A DNA stretch of 6,854 bases from Pseudomonadota bacterium (GTDB lineage Bacteria; Pseudomonadota; Alphaproteobacteria; Caulobacterales; Caulobacteraceae), in assembly GCA_023445705.1 (NCBI GenBank), contig JAEXKM010000450.1, forward strand, positions 1-6,854, given 5' to 3'. Both the position numbers and the translations under genes were made by a program. The notes beneath the pieces are model-generated. The model saw only the letters and a program-made list of their open reading frames with translations, was not told where the DNA came from and did no database searches. This document shows positions 5,982-6,854 of the stretch, piece after piece; positions within the stretch are counted from its first letter, which is position 1, and each line of letters starts with the position of its first letter.

Positions 5982-6000
5982 CCCCGCGAACGATGCGGGG
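5982..6000. repeat. Inverted repeat CCCCGC-N7-GCGGGG upstream of the TetR gene
   Basis: Perfect 6-bp arms around a 7-nt centre, 39 nt or more upstream of the preferred TetR start at 5943. If that start is right it lies in the leader or promoter and could be an autoregulatory operator or a hairpin. If translation starts at 6018 it lies within the coding region. Confidence 0.35.
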
Positions 6001-6003
6001 GCG

Positions 6004-6049
6004 GCAGCCGCGCTGCATGCTGCGCCAAGGGAGAGCGGCCCTGGCCAGG
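6004..6049. repeat. Two further short palindromes in the ACAD-TetR gap
   Basis: GCAGC-CGC-GCTGC occupies 6004-6016 and the perfect 10-bp palindrome CCTGGCCAGG occupies 6040-6049. Together with the repeat at 5982-6000 this makes three inverted repeats in about 70 nt. The 148-nt gap between the TetR start (5943) and the ACAD stop (6092) otherwise shows nothing gene-like. Short GC palindromes are common in such DNA, so function is only suggested by the clustering. Confidence 0.25.
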
Positions 6050-6091
6050 AGCGGAAGCGGTTACGCAAGCGGACTTGTCGTCCACGCCGGG

Positions 6092-6854
6092 TTAGCTCGA
6101 ATGGGCGTTCGCATCCGGCAGGCCGAGGATGCGCTTGGAGATGATGTTGTTCTGAATTTCGGTTGAGCCGCCGGCGATGGCGTGAGCCTTTACCCCGAGA
6201 TAGCTGCGTACTGCGGCGAGCTCATCTTCCGAGTAAGTCTCACCCTCCCAGCCTAATCCACGCTGCCCCATGGCTTCGATGGCCATCTCCGCGGTCTCTG
6301 TGACGAGTTTCGCCGAGACGTTCTTCAGGATGGACGTGACGGCGCTCGGTCCGTTGGCGCTTTTCCCCTCGTCGGCGATGCGCCGGAGCGTCAGGGCGTA
6401 GGCGTGCGCCTCCATCTGATTGAGAATCAACCGGGCTCGGAAATCGGCGTCCGCGAGACGGCCCGAAGAATCCAGGCCGATGTAGTCCGTTGAGACCTGC
6501 ACCAGGCGTTTGCGATCGCCGCCAGCGGTTCCGCTTGATCCCCCTGAGAGACTGTTGCGCTCATGCTGTAGCAGGCGCTTGCCGACCGTCCAGCCGCCGT
6601 TCAGCGGTCCCACAAGGTTTTCCTTGGGCACGCTGACGTCGGTGAAGAAGGTCTCGCAGAAAGGAGAGAAGCCGGAGATCAACTTGATCGGCCGCGTCTC
6701 GACGCCTGAGGTGCGCATGTCGATCAGCAGGAAGCTGATGCCTTCGTGCTTCTTGGTGAAATCGGTCCGCACCAGACAGAAGCACCAGTCAGCCCACTGG
6801 GCCCCTGACGTCCAGATCTTCTGGCCGTTGACCAGGAAGCTGTCGCCTCGATCC
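6092..6854 (-). CDS. Acyl-CoA dehydrogenase family protein, 5' end outside window
   Basis: 253 residues are visible, read leftward from the right edge to TAA (6094-6092); the N-terminal domain is missing. Seen in order: beta-domain text FLVNGQKIWTSGAQWADW, the segment SGVETRPIKLISGFSPFCETFFTDV, then VPKENLVGPLNGGWTVGKRL and the C-terminal helices ending GGSTEIQNNIISKRILGLP. The MCAD Glu376 site is Gly (nt 6170-6172). However, QHER supplies a glutamate (nt 6560-6562) exactly where isovaleryl-CoA dehydrogenase has Glu254, counting from the conserved G-W. So unlike the left-hand ACAD this one has a plausible base on helix G. It is of the large FadE type seen in steroid, terpenoid and branched-acid catabolism. 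It is transcribed toward the double TetR gene and may share its mRNA. Substrate unknown. Confidence 0.94.
   Translation of the reverse strand, partial: DRGDSFLVNGQKIWTSGAQWADWCFCLVRTDFTKKHEGISFLLIDMRTSGVETRPIKLISGFSPFCETFFTDVSVPKENLVGPLNGGWTVGKRLLQHERNSLSGGSSGTAGGDRKRLVQVSTDYIGLDSSGRLADADFRARLILNQMEAHAYALTLRRIADEGKSANGPSAVTSILKNVSAKLVTETAEMAIEAMGQRGLGWEGETYSEDELAAVRSYLGVKAHAIAGGSTEIQNNIISKRILGLPDANAHSS

Overview
The window is a GC-rich, densely coding segment typical of an alphaproteobacterial chromosome. A Caulobacter/Phenylobacterium or sphingomonad-like host is my guess from composition and gene families; nothing here fixes the genus. No rRNA, tRNA, CRISPR array, transposase or integrase is visible. 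Both ends cut through acyl-CoA dehydrogenase (ACAD) genes.

Plus strand, 1-4714: a tightly packed run of six genes. These are (1) the C-terminal three quarters of an ACAD-family protein, (2) a 167-aa FAS1-like/MaoC N-type hotdog dehydratase, (3) a 148-aa MaoC-like hotdog hydratase, (4) a 400-aa Ltp/SCP2-type thiolase-fold protein that has lost the thiolase nucleophile, (5) a 141-aa DUF35 OB-fold protein, and (6) after a 67-nt gap, a 387-aa citrate-synthase-fold protein with an N-terminal helix-turn-helix. Junctions 2 to 5 are 2 nt, a 4-nt GTGA overlap and 3 nt, so they are surely one operon. A 10-codon mini-ORF with a good ribosome-binding site sits between genes 1 and 2 and ends in an ATGA overlap with gene 2.

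Minus strand, 4723-6854: a tandem (double) TetR-family regulator converges on the citrate-synthase gene with 8 nt between stop codons. Upstream of it, in the same direction, is a second ACAD that runs off the right edge. The roughly 150-nt space between them holds several short inverted repeats.

Taken together, genes 1-5 read as one chemical sequence on a CoA thioester: alpha,beta-desaturation, hydration by a two-subunit hotdog hydratase, then carbon-carbon cleavage by a thiolase-fold/DUF35 pair. This is the layout of steroid side-chain degradation in actinobacteria (ACAD, ChsH-type hydratase, Ltp2-type aldolase). The substrate here cannot be read from sequence; a sterol, bile acid or other branched isoprenoid acyl-CoA is an inference. 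The HTH-citrate synthase could use or sense the released acetyl- or propionyl-CoA, and the double TetR is the obvious local regulator.

The strongest oddities are an ACAD with neither usual catalytic glutamate, a DUF35 protein with all four zinc-ribbon cysteines replaced, the HTH-citrate synthase fusion, and two complete TetR units in one chain.
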